Positions 7,315-16,152 of a DNA stretch of 64,000 nucleotides are shown piece by piece. The position numbers and the translations under genes are program-made. Every line of letters starts with the position of its first letter. The first letter of the stretch is position 1. The DNA is from Sphingobacterium sp. xlx-96 (GTDB lineage Bacteria; Bacteroidota; Bacteroidia; Sphingobacteriales; Sphingobacteriaceae), in assembly GCF_011007365.1 (NCBI RefSeq), contig NZ_WFKM01000017.1, positions 1-64,000 on the forward strand, in the 5' to 3' direction. A model generated the notes under the pieces. That model worked only from the letters and a program-made list of their open reading frames with translations, ran no database searches and was not told where the DNA came from.

Positions 7315-10300
7315 TTAAAAATTAATATTTAAACCAAAAATATTGGTCTTTACTTGCGGATAAAAATTACCTCTGGAATCTGCTGGTGTTTCGGGGTCAA
7401 AACCTTTAGCAAAGCCAGTAAATGTCAGCAAATTCTGTCCGCTATAGTATATTTTAGCTCCTTTTATTCCTATCCTGTTTGTGATCGCTTGGGGTATATT
7501 GTATCCAAGTGTTATATTTTTTAGTCTTACGTAACTAGCATTTTGAATCCAGAAGTCTGAAGGATTACTTTCCGCTTTATTCTGTGTCCAAGATGTCAAT
7601 GCGCGAGGCATGGAGCCGTTGGGATTATTTGTGATGTGAAATCTATCTGAAAATATTTCAGTTGGTTTGTCCGCTCCTGAAATGTTTCCTAGAGCTTCTC
7701 CCCATAAATAACCCTGTACATCCGCAGCTCCCTGCCAAAACATATTCAGATCAAAATTTTTGTAAGAAAGGTTTGTTGTTAACCCAAAAATGTATTTTGG
7801 ATCAGGTGAACCTAGATAGACTCGATCTTGACCGTCAATCTTACCATCTCCGTTTTGATCTTTGTAAATTAGATCACCAGCGCCGACAGTATTATTAACA
7901 CCTTTTACATTCGAATTTTTATATTCTTCATCCGAGCGATAAATACCCATGTTCTCATATCCATAGAACGAACGAAGAGGTAGTCCTGCGTCACGTACGT
8001 AGAATGTGCTATGTGGCTCTGCTGCGTTTGACTTCCATTGTAGGATTTGATTGTCGATATAGGAGGCATTGGCGCTGAGGTCGAATTTAAGTTCGCCGAT
8101 ATTATTTGAATAGTTGACTTGGACTTCTACGCCTCTATTTCTTATTATTCCTGCGTTTTGAGTTGGAGCTGGAAGACCGAATTGGATAGGCACTACCAAA
8201 GCCGTATAAAGTTGTTCGGTACTTCTGTTAAAATAATCAACGACGAAGCTCCAATTGTTTTTTAAGTTCAGATCTAGACCAATATTTGAACTGATTGATC
8301 TTTCCCAAAGCAGAGCTGGGTTTGGAGCGACAGAAACAGTACCTCCGGAAGAAAGTTCATTGCCGAAGGGATAGTTAAATCCAGAGTTTATGGTGTATAT
8401 GCCCGGATACCAGTCATCATTTGTTGGATACGCGTTTTCTCCGACTCCAGCAGTTGTCTGATTACCCAATACACCCCAACCTCCCCTTAGCTTCAATTCG
8501 GAGAAGATGTTTGCTAAGCTAGAGTTTTGAAAGAAGCTCTCTTGAGCAATTCTCCAACCTGCTGAAAAGGAAGGAAAAGTATTCCACTTGTTTTTGCCAA
8601 CAAAGCGGGATGTACCATCTCGTCTTACATTTGCTTCAAACAGGTATTTGTTAGCAAATGCGTAATTGAATCTTCCAAACCAAGATCGAAGAATCAGTTT
8701 TTTTGCTCCACCTGTAGCGACTTGACCTGAAGCATCTCCTAATACCAACTCTTCATATTCCGTGCCTAAGAAATTTTGCCGATATGCACTGGTAAAATCT
8801 GCCCGCCTAGTCTCATCCATGAACCCGCCCAAAATATTAAAGTCGTGATCACCTATAGACTTGTCATAAGTAAGCAAAGATTGTAGCGTCAGTAATTCCT
8901 CCTGATTATTGTAAACGGTAAGATTATTTATTCCTTGCTTTTGACTAGGTAAACCCGTATTGTTGTCGTAGTATTGGATTTCTTTTACAAATTTTGAAGA
9001 CATATTATCTCGGGGTTGGAAGCTGACCACTTATTTGAATTTTAGTCCGTCCATGATCTGGTACTCTCCAGACAAATTAATATTCGTATGCTTATAGATC
9101 ATTCTGTCTGTAGATCCCATGTCGACCCAAGCAATCGGATTACCGTCACCATAGTATCCATAACGACCACTGGTATATTTATAGGGTATAAATGAGGGGA
9201 TACGATTGACCTGTCTAAAAATCTGAGCCATGTCACCGGTATAGGGGTTGATCGGTTCGTTTATTCGTTGGTAATTATATGCTAACCCTAGATTGAGCGA
9301 GAGTTTTGAACTGACTTTAGTGCCTAGGTTTGTCCTAAAATTATATCGATCAGATTTTGCTATATCGATTACACCTTTTTGGCCCATAAATCCTAATGAA
9401 GCCATGTAGTTAATTCGATCGGTAGCGCCAGAAACTTGTAAGTTATGCGATTGTTGTAGCCCACTACCTGTATATAATAGCCCTAACCAGTCCGTGTCTG
9501 GATATTTATCTGGGTTTGTTTGGTTTTTAAAACCTTCTAAATCCGAGTCTGTAAAACGTAATGATAAGCCCTGATTTGCTAATGCTTCGTTCAGGATTAC
9601 GGCATGGTCGTAAGACCGCATGTATTCAGGGAGACGGGTTGGATCTTGCCAACCTGCATAGCCAGAGTAGTTCAGCTGAGGCGCGCCAATTTTACCCTTT
9701 TTAGTTGTGATGAGAATAACACCATTGGCAGCTTTAGACCCATAGATAGCTGCGCTGGGGCCGTCCTTTAGTACAGAAATGTTTTCAATATCATTAGGGT
9801 TGATATTGTTCATGGAACTTTCTACACCATCGACCAATACTAATGGGTTTGCATTATTTGTCGTGCCCAATCCCCTGATGCGGATAGATCCACTATCTTT
9901 GCCCGGCTGGCCTGAGTTTTGTATAATGGTGACCCCAGCGAATTTACCCTGTAAAGCTGTAGATACATTCGTTACCGGCCTATCCTCTAGGTCTTTACTC
10001 CCTATGGCCTGTACAGCACCGGTAAGGTTTACCTTCTTTTGAGTGCCAAATCCGACAACGACAACTTCTTCTAGTGCTTCATTTAACGCAATCAATTGAA
10101 CATTAATGACGTTTGAATCGACGACTTTCTCTAGAGGTTGGTATCCAATCAGTGAGAATATTAAGGTTTCTCCCTTAGTGGCCTTAATCGTGAACTCTCC
10201 GTTTGGACCGCTGGATGTCGCAATTTTTGGGTTTTCTTTTACAGTAACGGTAACCCCAATAAGTGGAGTTGAATTCGACTGAATCGTACCAGTGACAGCG

Positions 10301-10443
10301 TTCTGATTTTGAATTTCTGTTAAGCTATCGAATCGATCTATCTTATCTGCTAAGACATGACTTGGCAGAGCAAGAGCTAGCATGAGAGCAGAGCTGATTG
10401 GATAAAAGTTCGTAGCGAAAAAGGGTTTAGTTTTTTCTTTCAT
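7315..10443 (-). pseudogene. SusC/RagA TonB-dependent receptor interrupted by an in-frame TAA
   Basis: The frame spans 1,042 positions, a normal SusC length, but a TAA at 9031-9033 splits it into 470 and 571 residues in the same frame. The first part has a signal peptide (to about residue 32), a carboxypeptidase-regulatory-like domain (AVTGTIQSNSTPLIGVTVTV), the TonB box region (EEVVVVGFGTQ), and a complete plug ending SAAIYGSKAANGVILITTKKG. The second part begins VSFQPRDNMSSKF directly after the stop and contains the rest of the barrel to the C-terminal LNINF. Apart from the stop nothing is missing, so the lesion is recent, a sequencing error, or read through. It is first in the unit with susD at 5726-7303. 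Confidence 0.88.
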
Positions 10444-10476
10444 AGATTTAAAAAAAGTGTTTACTAGGTTTAGATC

Positions 10477-10493
10477 TTATTCCAATGGAATAA
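10477..10493. promoter_or_regulatory. 17-nt palindrome, possible operator in the susC leader
   Basis: TTATTCCA-A-TGGAATAA is a perfect inverted repeat ending 33 nt upstream of the susC start codon. The position fits an operator or leader hairpin controlling the SusC/SusD unit; no dedicated regulator is adjacent. Confidence 0.4.
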
Positions 10494-10835
10494 TGCTCCC
10501 AAAGTAGGGTTATTTTAGTCTATTTAGAAGTTTGTTGGCAACGAAATCGATTGCGTGAAATAGTAACGTACGCTATTTGTTGAAAAAATGGTTATAGTAT
10601 CGTTTTTTATGATGTAATTAATAGTGAAATACATTCATAAAAATATAATATAATGCGTTTGCTCTGTGGAATTAAAATGTTTATTTTAGCCGTTTGTTTA
10701 ATATAAATACCCTAGTGTGCTGGTTGAGTTTGTGTTTAACTTATATGAAATATCTAGGGAACACAATATAGATTTCAATAATTGAAGCACATCTGTGATT
10801 GCTAATGTTGGAGTTAACCATTGAAAAGCAAACCA

Positions 10836-10853
10836 ATCCGCCAGCTGGCGGAT
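10836..10853. repeat. Perfect 18-nt palindrome ATCCGCCAGCTGGCGGAT
   Basis: This G+C-rich palindrome stands out in an AT-rich leader and ends 18 nt before the hydrolase ATG. A diverged copy (GATCCACCGGCTGGCAGATC) lies at 43767-43788. In RNA it would form a tight 9-bp hairpin just upstream of the start codon. Confidence 0.7.
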
Positions 10854-10871
10854 CATGAAATAATTATTTAT

Positions 10872-11912
10872 ATGAAAAAAGTATTTTCCTTATTATTAGC
10901 CGGTATCACTTTGTTGACGGCACCTGCATTGGCATGTACACGTGTTGTCTACAAAGGTCCTAATGGAAATATCATTACCGCACGTAGCATGGATTGGAAA
11001 GATGATATCGCGGCCAATTTATGGGTATTCCCACGTGGCATAGCGCGTAATGGCGAAGTGGGTACACAATCTATCAAATGGAAATCCAAATATGGATCTG
11101 TTATCGCTTCTGCTTGGGATATCGCAACGACAGATGGTTTGAATGAAAAAGGACTTGTAGCAAACGTGCTTTGGTTGGTCGAATCTAACTATCCGAAATT
11201 TGATCCGGTAGGTTCGAAGCAAGGGTTGACCATATCGGCTTGGGCACAGTACGCTTTGGATAATTATGCTACAGTACAGGAAGCTGTGATAGACCTAAGT
11301 AAGGAATCTTTTGTGGTCGTCAGTGATTATATTCCAGGTACACAAAAGTTTACTACACTGCATTTATCTCTTTCGGATGCAACGGGTGATAATGCGATCT
11401 TGGAATATATCAATGGTAAATTGATCATTCACCACAGCCCTAAATATACGGTAATGACGAATTCTCCTGTGTTCGAAGAACAGTTAGCACTGAATAAGTA
11501 TTGGCAAGGTATACCGGGTACTGTAATGTTGCCAGGTACTAATCGGGCAGCAGACCGTTTTGTACGTGCATCTTACTACATCAATGCAATACCACAGACT
11601 GAAGATACGCGTATATCTGTAGCAAGTGTGTTCTCTGTAATACGTAATTGTTCAGTTCCATTTGGTATAAGTTCTGAAACAGAACCTAATATATCATCTA
11701 CCCGTTGGAGATCCGTAGCTGATCAAAAGAATAAAGTATACTACTTCGAAACAGTACTTACTCCAAATACTTTTTGGGTCGATTTAAATAAGTTTAATCT
11801 GGCCGAGGGTGCTAAGACAATGATGCTTGATCTAAAGGCATTTTCGACATTTAATGGTTTATCAAATGCTAACTTTAAGGAAGCTAAACCATTTAAGTTT
11901 ATGGGCATTTAA
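10872..11912 (+). CDS. Secreted linear-amide C-N hydrolase (choloylglycine hydrolase/penicillin V acylase family)
   Basis: Members of this Ntn-hydrolase family cleave amide bonds of bile salts, penicillin V or N-acyl homoserine lactones, using an N-terminal Cys as nucleophile. Signal cleavage after ...LTAPALA exposes Cys22 at the mature N-terminus, in the family motif CTRVVYKG. Further family residues are visible: Arg38 and Asp41 (ARSMDW), the Asn in TNSPVFEEQL, and the Arg in AADRF. The product is 346 residues. ATG 10872 is chosen because it starts the signal peptide; an upstream TTG would read through the palindrome. The substrate is unknown. It is followed at 47 nt by the PCMD lipoprotein gene. 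Confidence 0.88.
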   Translation: MKKVFSLLLAGITLLTAPALACTRVVYKGPNGNIITARSMDWKDDIAANLWVFPRGIARNGEVGTQSIKWKSKYGSVIASAWDIATTDGLNEKGLVANVLWLVESNYPKFDPVGSKQGLTISAWAQYALDNYATVQEAVIDLSKESFVVVSDYIPGTQKFTTLHLSLSDATGDNAILEYINGKLIIHHSPKYTVMTNSPVFEEQLALNKYWQGIPGTVMLPGTNRAADRFVRASYYINAIPQTEDTRISVASVFSVIRNCSVPFGISSETEPNISSTRWRSVADQKNKVYYFETVLTPNTFWVDLNKFNLAEGAKTMMLDLKAFSTFNGLSNANFKEAKPFKFMGI

Positions 11913-11959
11913 CAGTTAACATTTCATTTATAAAATTTTAAAATTAGTAGATTCAAACG

Positions 11960-13108
11960 ATGGGAAGTCGACGTTTACGTTCGGTTAGCTCCTTATTTTG
12001 CTTGTTTTTATGGGGTACAGTATTGATGTTCTCAAGCTGTATCAAGAAAGCTTTGCCAAATATTGAAGCCGATATATTATCTATAGTGCATAAAGAGGAT
12101 GATTTTTTTGCGGATCCGGTTGTTACAAATGATGAGGTGAAGCTCTTTGTAGACGATCAAAAGATTAACGTAAAAGCCTATGCGTTCGCGTTTAAGCTGA
12201 GTCGGGGAGCCAGCAGTGTACCGGTTAGTGGTTCTATTCAGGACTTTACAGATCCCGTCATCTATACGGTGACTTCCGAAAATGGGGAGTTTAGTAAAAA
12301 GTATACGGTGACACTGACTAACGAGCGAGTGACTTTCATGCCGTTGGAATATGACTTTGAGGACTATAGTATTCACGATAGAAACAAGTATACTGAATTC
12401 TTTAGCTTACGCGATGAGCGTAAACTGGATACCTGGGATTCAGGTAATGCAGGATTTGTTTTCAGTATCTCACCGATCGTGAAGAAGCAAGCCGAACTGT
12501 ATCCTATGCAATATAGCACAGTAGCACATGGTGGAAAGGTCGCTGTAAAATTGGAAACTAAATCTACCGGGAGCTTTGGTGCTGGGGCGAAAAAGCCAAT
12601 TGCTGCAGGAAATATATTCATGGGGGAATTTGATTCAGGTAATGTGATGGGAGATCCGTTGCAATCTACGCATTTTGGACGTCCTATCGAAGCAGCTCCT
12701 GTTTCGTTCGCTGGTTTTTACCACTATACGCCGGGCAAGCAGGTGATCGATCATAATAGCAAGCCTATGCCTAATGTTAAGGATACCTGCTCTATAGTCG
12801 CGGTACTTTTTGATGCCGATGAACTAAAGGCCCGTACGAAGGTCGATTATCTGGATGGCACAAACTTATTGACAGATAAAAGTATCGTTGCGACAGCGTT
12901 GCTGTATGATGAGCTGGCTACAGTGTCTAAAGACTTTAAGTCTTTTAAAGTTGATTTTGACTATCGCAAAGTTCCCCAGTTGGATGGATTTGCAGGTGGT
13001 AAGTACCGTTTAGCAATTGTAATGAGCGCCAGTAAGAATGGTGATATATTTCAAGGTGCTATAGGTAGTGTATTATTAGTGGATGATATTAAGATTACGG
13101 TCAAATGA
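11960..13108 (+). CDS. PCMD-domain surface lipoprotein
   Basis: The lipobox FSSC gives a lipidated Cys at about residue 27. An N-terminal Ig-like segment (to ~95) follows, then a ~250-residue region with the pattern of the Bacteroidota 'putative carbohydrate metabolism domain' (PCMD): YDFEDY, AVKLETKSTGSFGAG, IAAGNIFMGEF, FGRPI, P.SFAGFYHY. PCMD proteins are predicted jelly-roll, glycan-binding-like surface proteins; function is not established. The next gene overlaps its stop by 4 nt (ATGA), so the two are translationally coupled. The upstream hydrolase probably belongs to the same operon. Confidence 0.82.
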   Translation: MGSRRLRSVSSLFCLFLWGTVLMFSSCIKKALPNIEADILSIVHKEDDFFADPVVTNDEVKLFVDDQKINVKAYAFAFKLSRGASSVPVSGSIQDFTDPVIYTVTSENGEFSKKYTVTLTNERVTFMPLEYDFEDYSIHDRNKYTEFFSLRDERKLDTWDSGNAGFVFSISPIVKKQAELYPMQYSTVAHGGKVAVKLETKSTGSFGAGAKKPIAAGNIFMGEFDSGNVMGDPLQSTHFGRPIEAAPVSFAGFYHYTPGKQVIDHNSKPMPNVKDTCSIVAVLFDADELKARTKVDYLDGTNLLTDKSIVATALLYDELATVSKDFKSFKVDFDYRKVPQLDGFAGGKYRLAIVMSASKNGDIFQGAIGSVLLVDDIKITVK

Positions 13109-13878
13109 TAAGATGTATTTTTTTGCTGTTAGTTACCGGTGTGACTAGTTTAGGGGCGTCTGCACAGGTAGCGATTGATCGGGTAATTATCCATTCAGGT
13201 GTACATATCGGTGGTGTGACGCCGGCATCCATTCCTCAAGAGATTCGTGAAGTAGAAAGTTATCATCCGGTGAATCCGATTTCGGTTGGTGTAGAGGTGC
13301 CTTTTTACAAGATAAATAATAAATTGACTATTTCTTCGGGATTGAATCTAGTAAATAAAGGGATGAAAACAAGGGCTTTCGCTGAAAATTTTAAAGCGAT
13401 GATTGAGTTTGAGGATCAACCTATACCTAGCTTTATAGGTTATTTTACAGGATCTGTAGGTTCTTCCTTTAATAACTTATACCTGGAACTCCCAGTGTCT
13501 GCTCATTATGAGTTGAGTCCCAAATGGTCGCTGCTCGGTGGTTTTTCGGTCGCTCGTGCAGTATATCGTTCGTTTGAAGGTAGTGTACATAATGCTTACG
13601 TACGATTAGGAGATCCTACAACACCGAAGATAGAGATTTCGAGTGCTACATTTGATGTTTCTAAACTTGTGAATAAGACCGATATAGGTTTGCACGTGGG
13701 GGGAGTCTATGCGTTGAGTCCGGTATGGCAGATAAGGGCTGTGTTTAATTATGGTGTAAACAATGTTATCGATGCTCCTACGGATCATCTTCCGATCAAG
13801 CTACATAATACTTTTTTTACTATCGCGGCGGGGTATGTTCTACCATTTAAAAAAACTATAATGAGGACGGCAAAATAG
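13105..13878 (+). CDS. Outer-membrane beta-barrel protein coupled to the PCMD lipoprotein
   Basis: The 257-residue product has a signal peptide (MIRCIFLLLVTGVTSLGASA|Q). Alternating strands typical of a porin-family barrel follow (GVHIGGV, KLTISSGLNLVNKG, LYLELPVSAHYEL, WSLLGGFSVARA, IGLHVGGVYAL, TIAAGYVLPF). Its start overlaps the stop of the PCMD lipoprotein, so the two proteins are probably made in fixed ratio and may form a surface lipoprotein/barrel pair. The role is unknown. A strong terminator follows at once. Confidence 0.8.
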   Translation: MIRCIFLLLVTGVTSLGASAQVAIDRVIIHSGVHIGGVTPASIPQEIREVESYHPVNPISVGVEVPFYKINNKLTISSGLNLVNKGMKTRAFAENFKAMIEFEDQPIPSFIGYFTGSVGSSFNNLYLELPVSAHYELSPKWSLLGGFSVARAVYRSFEGSVHNAYVRLGDPTTPKIEISSATFDVSKLVNKTDIGLHVGGVYALSPVWQIRAVFNYGVNNVIDAPTDHLPIKLHNTFFTIAAGYVLPFKKTIMRTAK

Positions 13879-13915
13879 AAAATCGCCATCTTGTTTTCAG
13901 GATGGCGATTTTTTT
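13879..13915 (+). terminator. Rho-independent terminator
   Basis: AAATCGCCATC pairs with GATGGCGATTT around a 10-nt loop, followed by a T-run. It starts right after the stop of the barrel gene and ends the hydrolase-PCMD-barrel operon. Confidence 0.88.
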
Positions 13916-13991
13916 AGGATCAGCGGGACTCTATTTGGTAGTTTCTAAGTCAAGATCATCGAAAATGGATGTATGGGAGTCTGTATTATAT

Positions 13992-13999
13992 TAACTTTG
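13992..13999 (+). promoter_or_regulatory. Candidate -7 box (TAACTTTG)
   Basis: The box matches TAnnTTTG and lies 14 nt upstream of the first ATG of the MFS gene. The predicted transcription start would leave a leader of about 11 nt to ATG 14014, or about 23 nt to ATG 14026. Confidence 0.6.
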
Positions 14000-14013
14000 C
14001 GACTTGATCAAAA

Positions 14014-15189
14014 ATGAAAGTATATATGGGGAATAAAAAGAGAAGTAATTTCTTTTTTCTGGTCTATCTGGCAGGATTGAGTGTCATTGGTTTTTTGGCG
14101 ACAGATATGTACTTGCCAGCATTTGATAAAATGCGTATAGATCTTGACACGAGTAAAAATAATATAAGTGCGAGTCTTACGTTATTTCTTGCAGGATATG
14201 CGATAGCACAATTGCTGTGGGGACCCTTCGCTGATAAGATCGGTAAGCCGCGTTCTATTTTGGTGGGACTGGGGATATTTACAGTGGCTTCGCTTTCGAT
14301 TTTCTTTACTTATGATGTCACGGTATTGCTGGTGTTGCGTTTGTTACAGGCGATAGGTGTCTGTGCGGCGGCAGTAAGTTGGCAGGCACTGGTGATCGAG
14401 CGTTATCCGGCGGATAAGACGAATAAGGTGTTTGCTACTATTATGCCACTTGTGGCTTTGTCTCCAGCATTGGCTCCACTGCTTGGCGTATTTCTATTGG
14501 ACTATTTTGGCTGGAGATCTATATTTATCGTTTTGGCTATTATTGCTCTATTAATGATGTTCTATACACTTACTTTAAGGGAGGAAGCAGCAAGAGGTAA
14601 CCAGGCTATACCGAAAAAAGGAGCGTCGTATATACAGTTGCTGCAATCTAAAACATATGTTGGTAATGTGATGATCTATGCAGTTTGTTCGGGAGCATTC
14701 TTTGCTTGGTTGACCGGTTCGCCATTTTTTTTAAAAGAACTAGGATATGATGAGGCGCAAATAGGTTTCAGCTTTGTGCCGCAGACGGTAGCGTTCATGC
14801 TGGGCGGATATGGTTACAGGGCGCTTTCGGATCGGATGCAAGGAAGACGTATTCTGCCTTTTTTGCTGGTTCTTTATTCGGTGGCGGTAATAGGTGTGTT
14901 GGCTATTACACTGATTACACCCCCCACATTGGTTATGCTCTTGATTCCGTTTTGCTTGATGGCCCTTGCAAATGGTGCTTGTTACCCAATTGTTGTGGCT
15001 CAGGCCATGAAGCTATTTCCGGGTAGTCTTGGTAAAGCTTCTGCATTGCAGAATGCGCTACAGTTAGGGACTTGTTTTTTAGCCAGTGGTATCGTGTCGT
15101 TGTTTTCAAATACTGCATTATTGACTACAGCATTGGTTATGGTAGGCACGATTCCTTTTGTAATCATTGGGTTTAGAATGTCAAAATAG
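14014..15189 (+). CDS. MFS multidrug transporter, Bcr/CflA type
   Basis: This is a 391-residue inner-membrane proton antiporter of the 12-TM DHA1 group. The N-terminus TDMYLPAFDKMRIDL and the loop WGPFADKIGKPRSI match the Bcr/CflA drug-resistance branch (bicyclomycin, sulfonamide or chloramphenicol efflux in relatives). RLLQAIGVCAAAVSWQALV is the family motif in TM4. Two ATGs are possible (14014 and 14026); the promoter box allows either. It is monocistronic, ending at a stem-loop shared with the convergent methyltransferase gene. The actual substrate cannot be read from the sequence. Confidence 0.87.
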   Translation: MKVYMGNKKRSNFFFLVYLAGLSVIGFLATDMYLPAFDKMRIDLDTSKNNISASLTLFLAGYAIAQLLWGPFADKIGKPRSILVGLGIFTVASLSIFFTYDVTVLLVLRLLQAIGVCAAAVSWQALVIERYPADKTNKVFATIMPLVALSPALAPLLGVFLLDYFGWRSIFIVLAIIALLMMFYTLTLREEAARGNQAIPKKGASYIQLLQSKTYVGNVMIYAVCSGAFFAWLTGSPFFLKELGYDEAQIGFSFVPQTVAFMLGGYGYRALSDRMQGRRILPFLLVLYSVAVIGVLAITLITPPTLVMLLIPFCLMALANGACYPIVVAQAMKLFPGSLGKASALQNALQLGTCFLASGIVSLFSNTALLTTALVMVGTIPFVIIGFRMSK

Positions 15190-15198
15190 CTGTATATT

Positions 15199-15236
15199 GC
15201 ATACAGAACCCGAGATATTCCTCGGATCCTGTATGC
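15199..15236. terminator. Stem-loop between convergent genes
   Basis: GCATACAG pairs with CTGTATGC, with an inner CCGAG / CTCGG stem. There is no T-tract on either side, but its position between two convergent stops suggests a bidirectional transcript end. Confidence 0.55.
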
Positions 15237-15245
15237 TTCTCGGTG

Positions 15246-16046
15246 TTATATTTTCTCCGCAACCAGCGCATACACCATAGGTATTCTGTCTGCTAGATGC
15301 GCTATTCTATATTTCTTAGGTTCGAATTCAATAGTTTTATTGAAACAGTTGTAAGGAGAGTAATCAAACTCGTCAAAGGATTTGAGCTGGAGTCCGTTTT
15401 CCAATAAACTATTTAGAACTTCTCCAAGTCCATGGTTCCAACAGATGTAGTCTTGGCTGATAGGTGCTTCCTTATCGGCATATGTACCGGTTTCGGATTC
15501 GATAATAGCCCCTGAGTTGAAGTAGCTGTAGCCTATTCCTTCAAAATTATCATCAAACATCCATACTACGGGATGAAACTCTACAAAGACGAGTTTCCCT
15601 CCTGGTTTTAAGAATGTGGAAATCACCTGAGCCCATTTGTCCAGATCAGGAAGCCAGCCTATAACACCATAGCTGGTGTATACGATGTCGAATGTCTCGT
15701 GGAGATGGTTTGGGAGATCGTAGATATCACAACAGATAAATTGGGTGTCAGTGTGAAGTTTTTGTGCAATCTGACGGGCACTATCTATGGCCTTGTCGGA
15801 AAGATCGGCGCCGGTAACGGTGGCGCCCAATCGGCTCAGCGAGATACTGTCCTGACCGAAATGACATTGTAGATGGAGTATGGATTTGCCCCGTATGTCG
15901 CCAAGTAGCTTTAACTCGATGTCGTTGAGAGAGGTGTTTCCATTAAGGAAACCTTCCATGTTGTAAAAATCGGAATTTAAGTGTGTTTCTGTTCTGTTGT
16001 TCCAAGACTCGCGGTTTACCGCTAAATAGTTGTGTTCCGTGCTCAT
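15246..16046 (-). CDS. Class I SAM-dependent methyltransferase
   Basis: This is a 266-residue cytosolic enzyme. The SAM-binding motif I appears as SILHLQCHFGQDSISLSRLG, followed by VTGADLSDKAI (acidic residue at the end of strand 2) and DIVYTSYGVIGWL. The His-containing LQCHFGQD variant is common in a Bacteroidota/Firmicutes methyltransferase group of unknown substrate. A longer frame to 16088 exists, but MSTEHNYLAVN at 16046 is the natural start. It stands alone between the MFS gene (convergent) and the copper locus. The substrate is unknown. Confidence 0.82.
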   Translation of the reverse strand: MSTEHNYLAVNRESWNNRTETHLNSDFYNMEGFLNGNTSLNDIELKLLGDIRGKSILHLQCHFGQDSISLSRLGATVTGADLSDKAIDSARQIAQKLHTDTQFICCDIYDLPNHLHETFDIVYTSYGVIGWLPDLDKWAQVISTFLKPGGKLVFVEFHPVVWMFDDNFEGIGYSYFNSGAIIESETGTYADKEAPISQDYICWNHGLGEVLNSLLENGLQLKSFDEFDYSPYNCFNKTIEFEPKKYRIAHLADRIPMVYALVAEKI

Positions 16047-16152
16047 TTTACCCTTTTTTATGTTTCTAATTGTCGCCCAATGCGACAACAGCTGTACAAT
16101 TTACACTTTATCGGGAAATAATATGTAACCAGAAGGAGAAAAAGAATATAGG

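Larger units (their letters stand above)
10444..10871. other. Divergent intergenic region between susC and the Ntn-hydrolase gene
   Basis: This AT-rich 428-nt region separates the two divergent units. It contains a 17-nt palindrome near the susC start (10477-10493) and an 18-nt G+C-rich palindrome near the hydrolase start (10836-10853). A TACTTTG sequence on the minus strand near 10500 is one base short of the -7 consensus. No gene is visible. Confidence 0.5.

Noticed and set aside
10821..10871. Upstream TTG start for the Ntn-hydrolase
   Set aside because: It would translate across the 18-nt palindrome and place 17 residues before a perfect signal peptide; ATG 10872 gives the catalytic Cys at the mature N-terminus.
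10872..10940. Reading the ALAC segment of the hydrolase as a lipobox
   Set aside because: The Cys is the Ntn-hydrolase nucleophile (CTRVVY) and must be free at the N-terminus; the -3 residue is Ala rather than the usual Leu.
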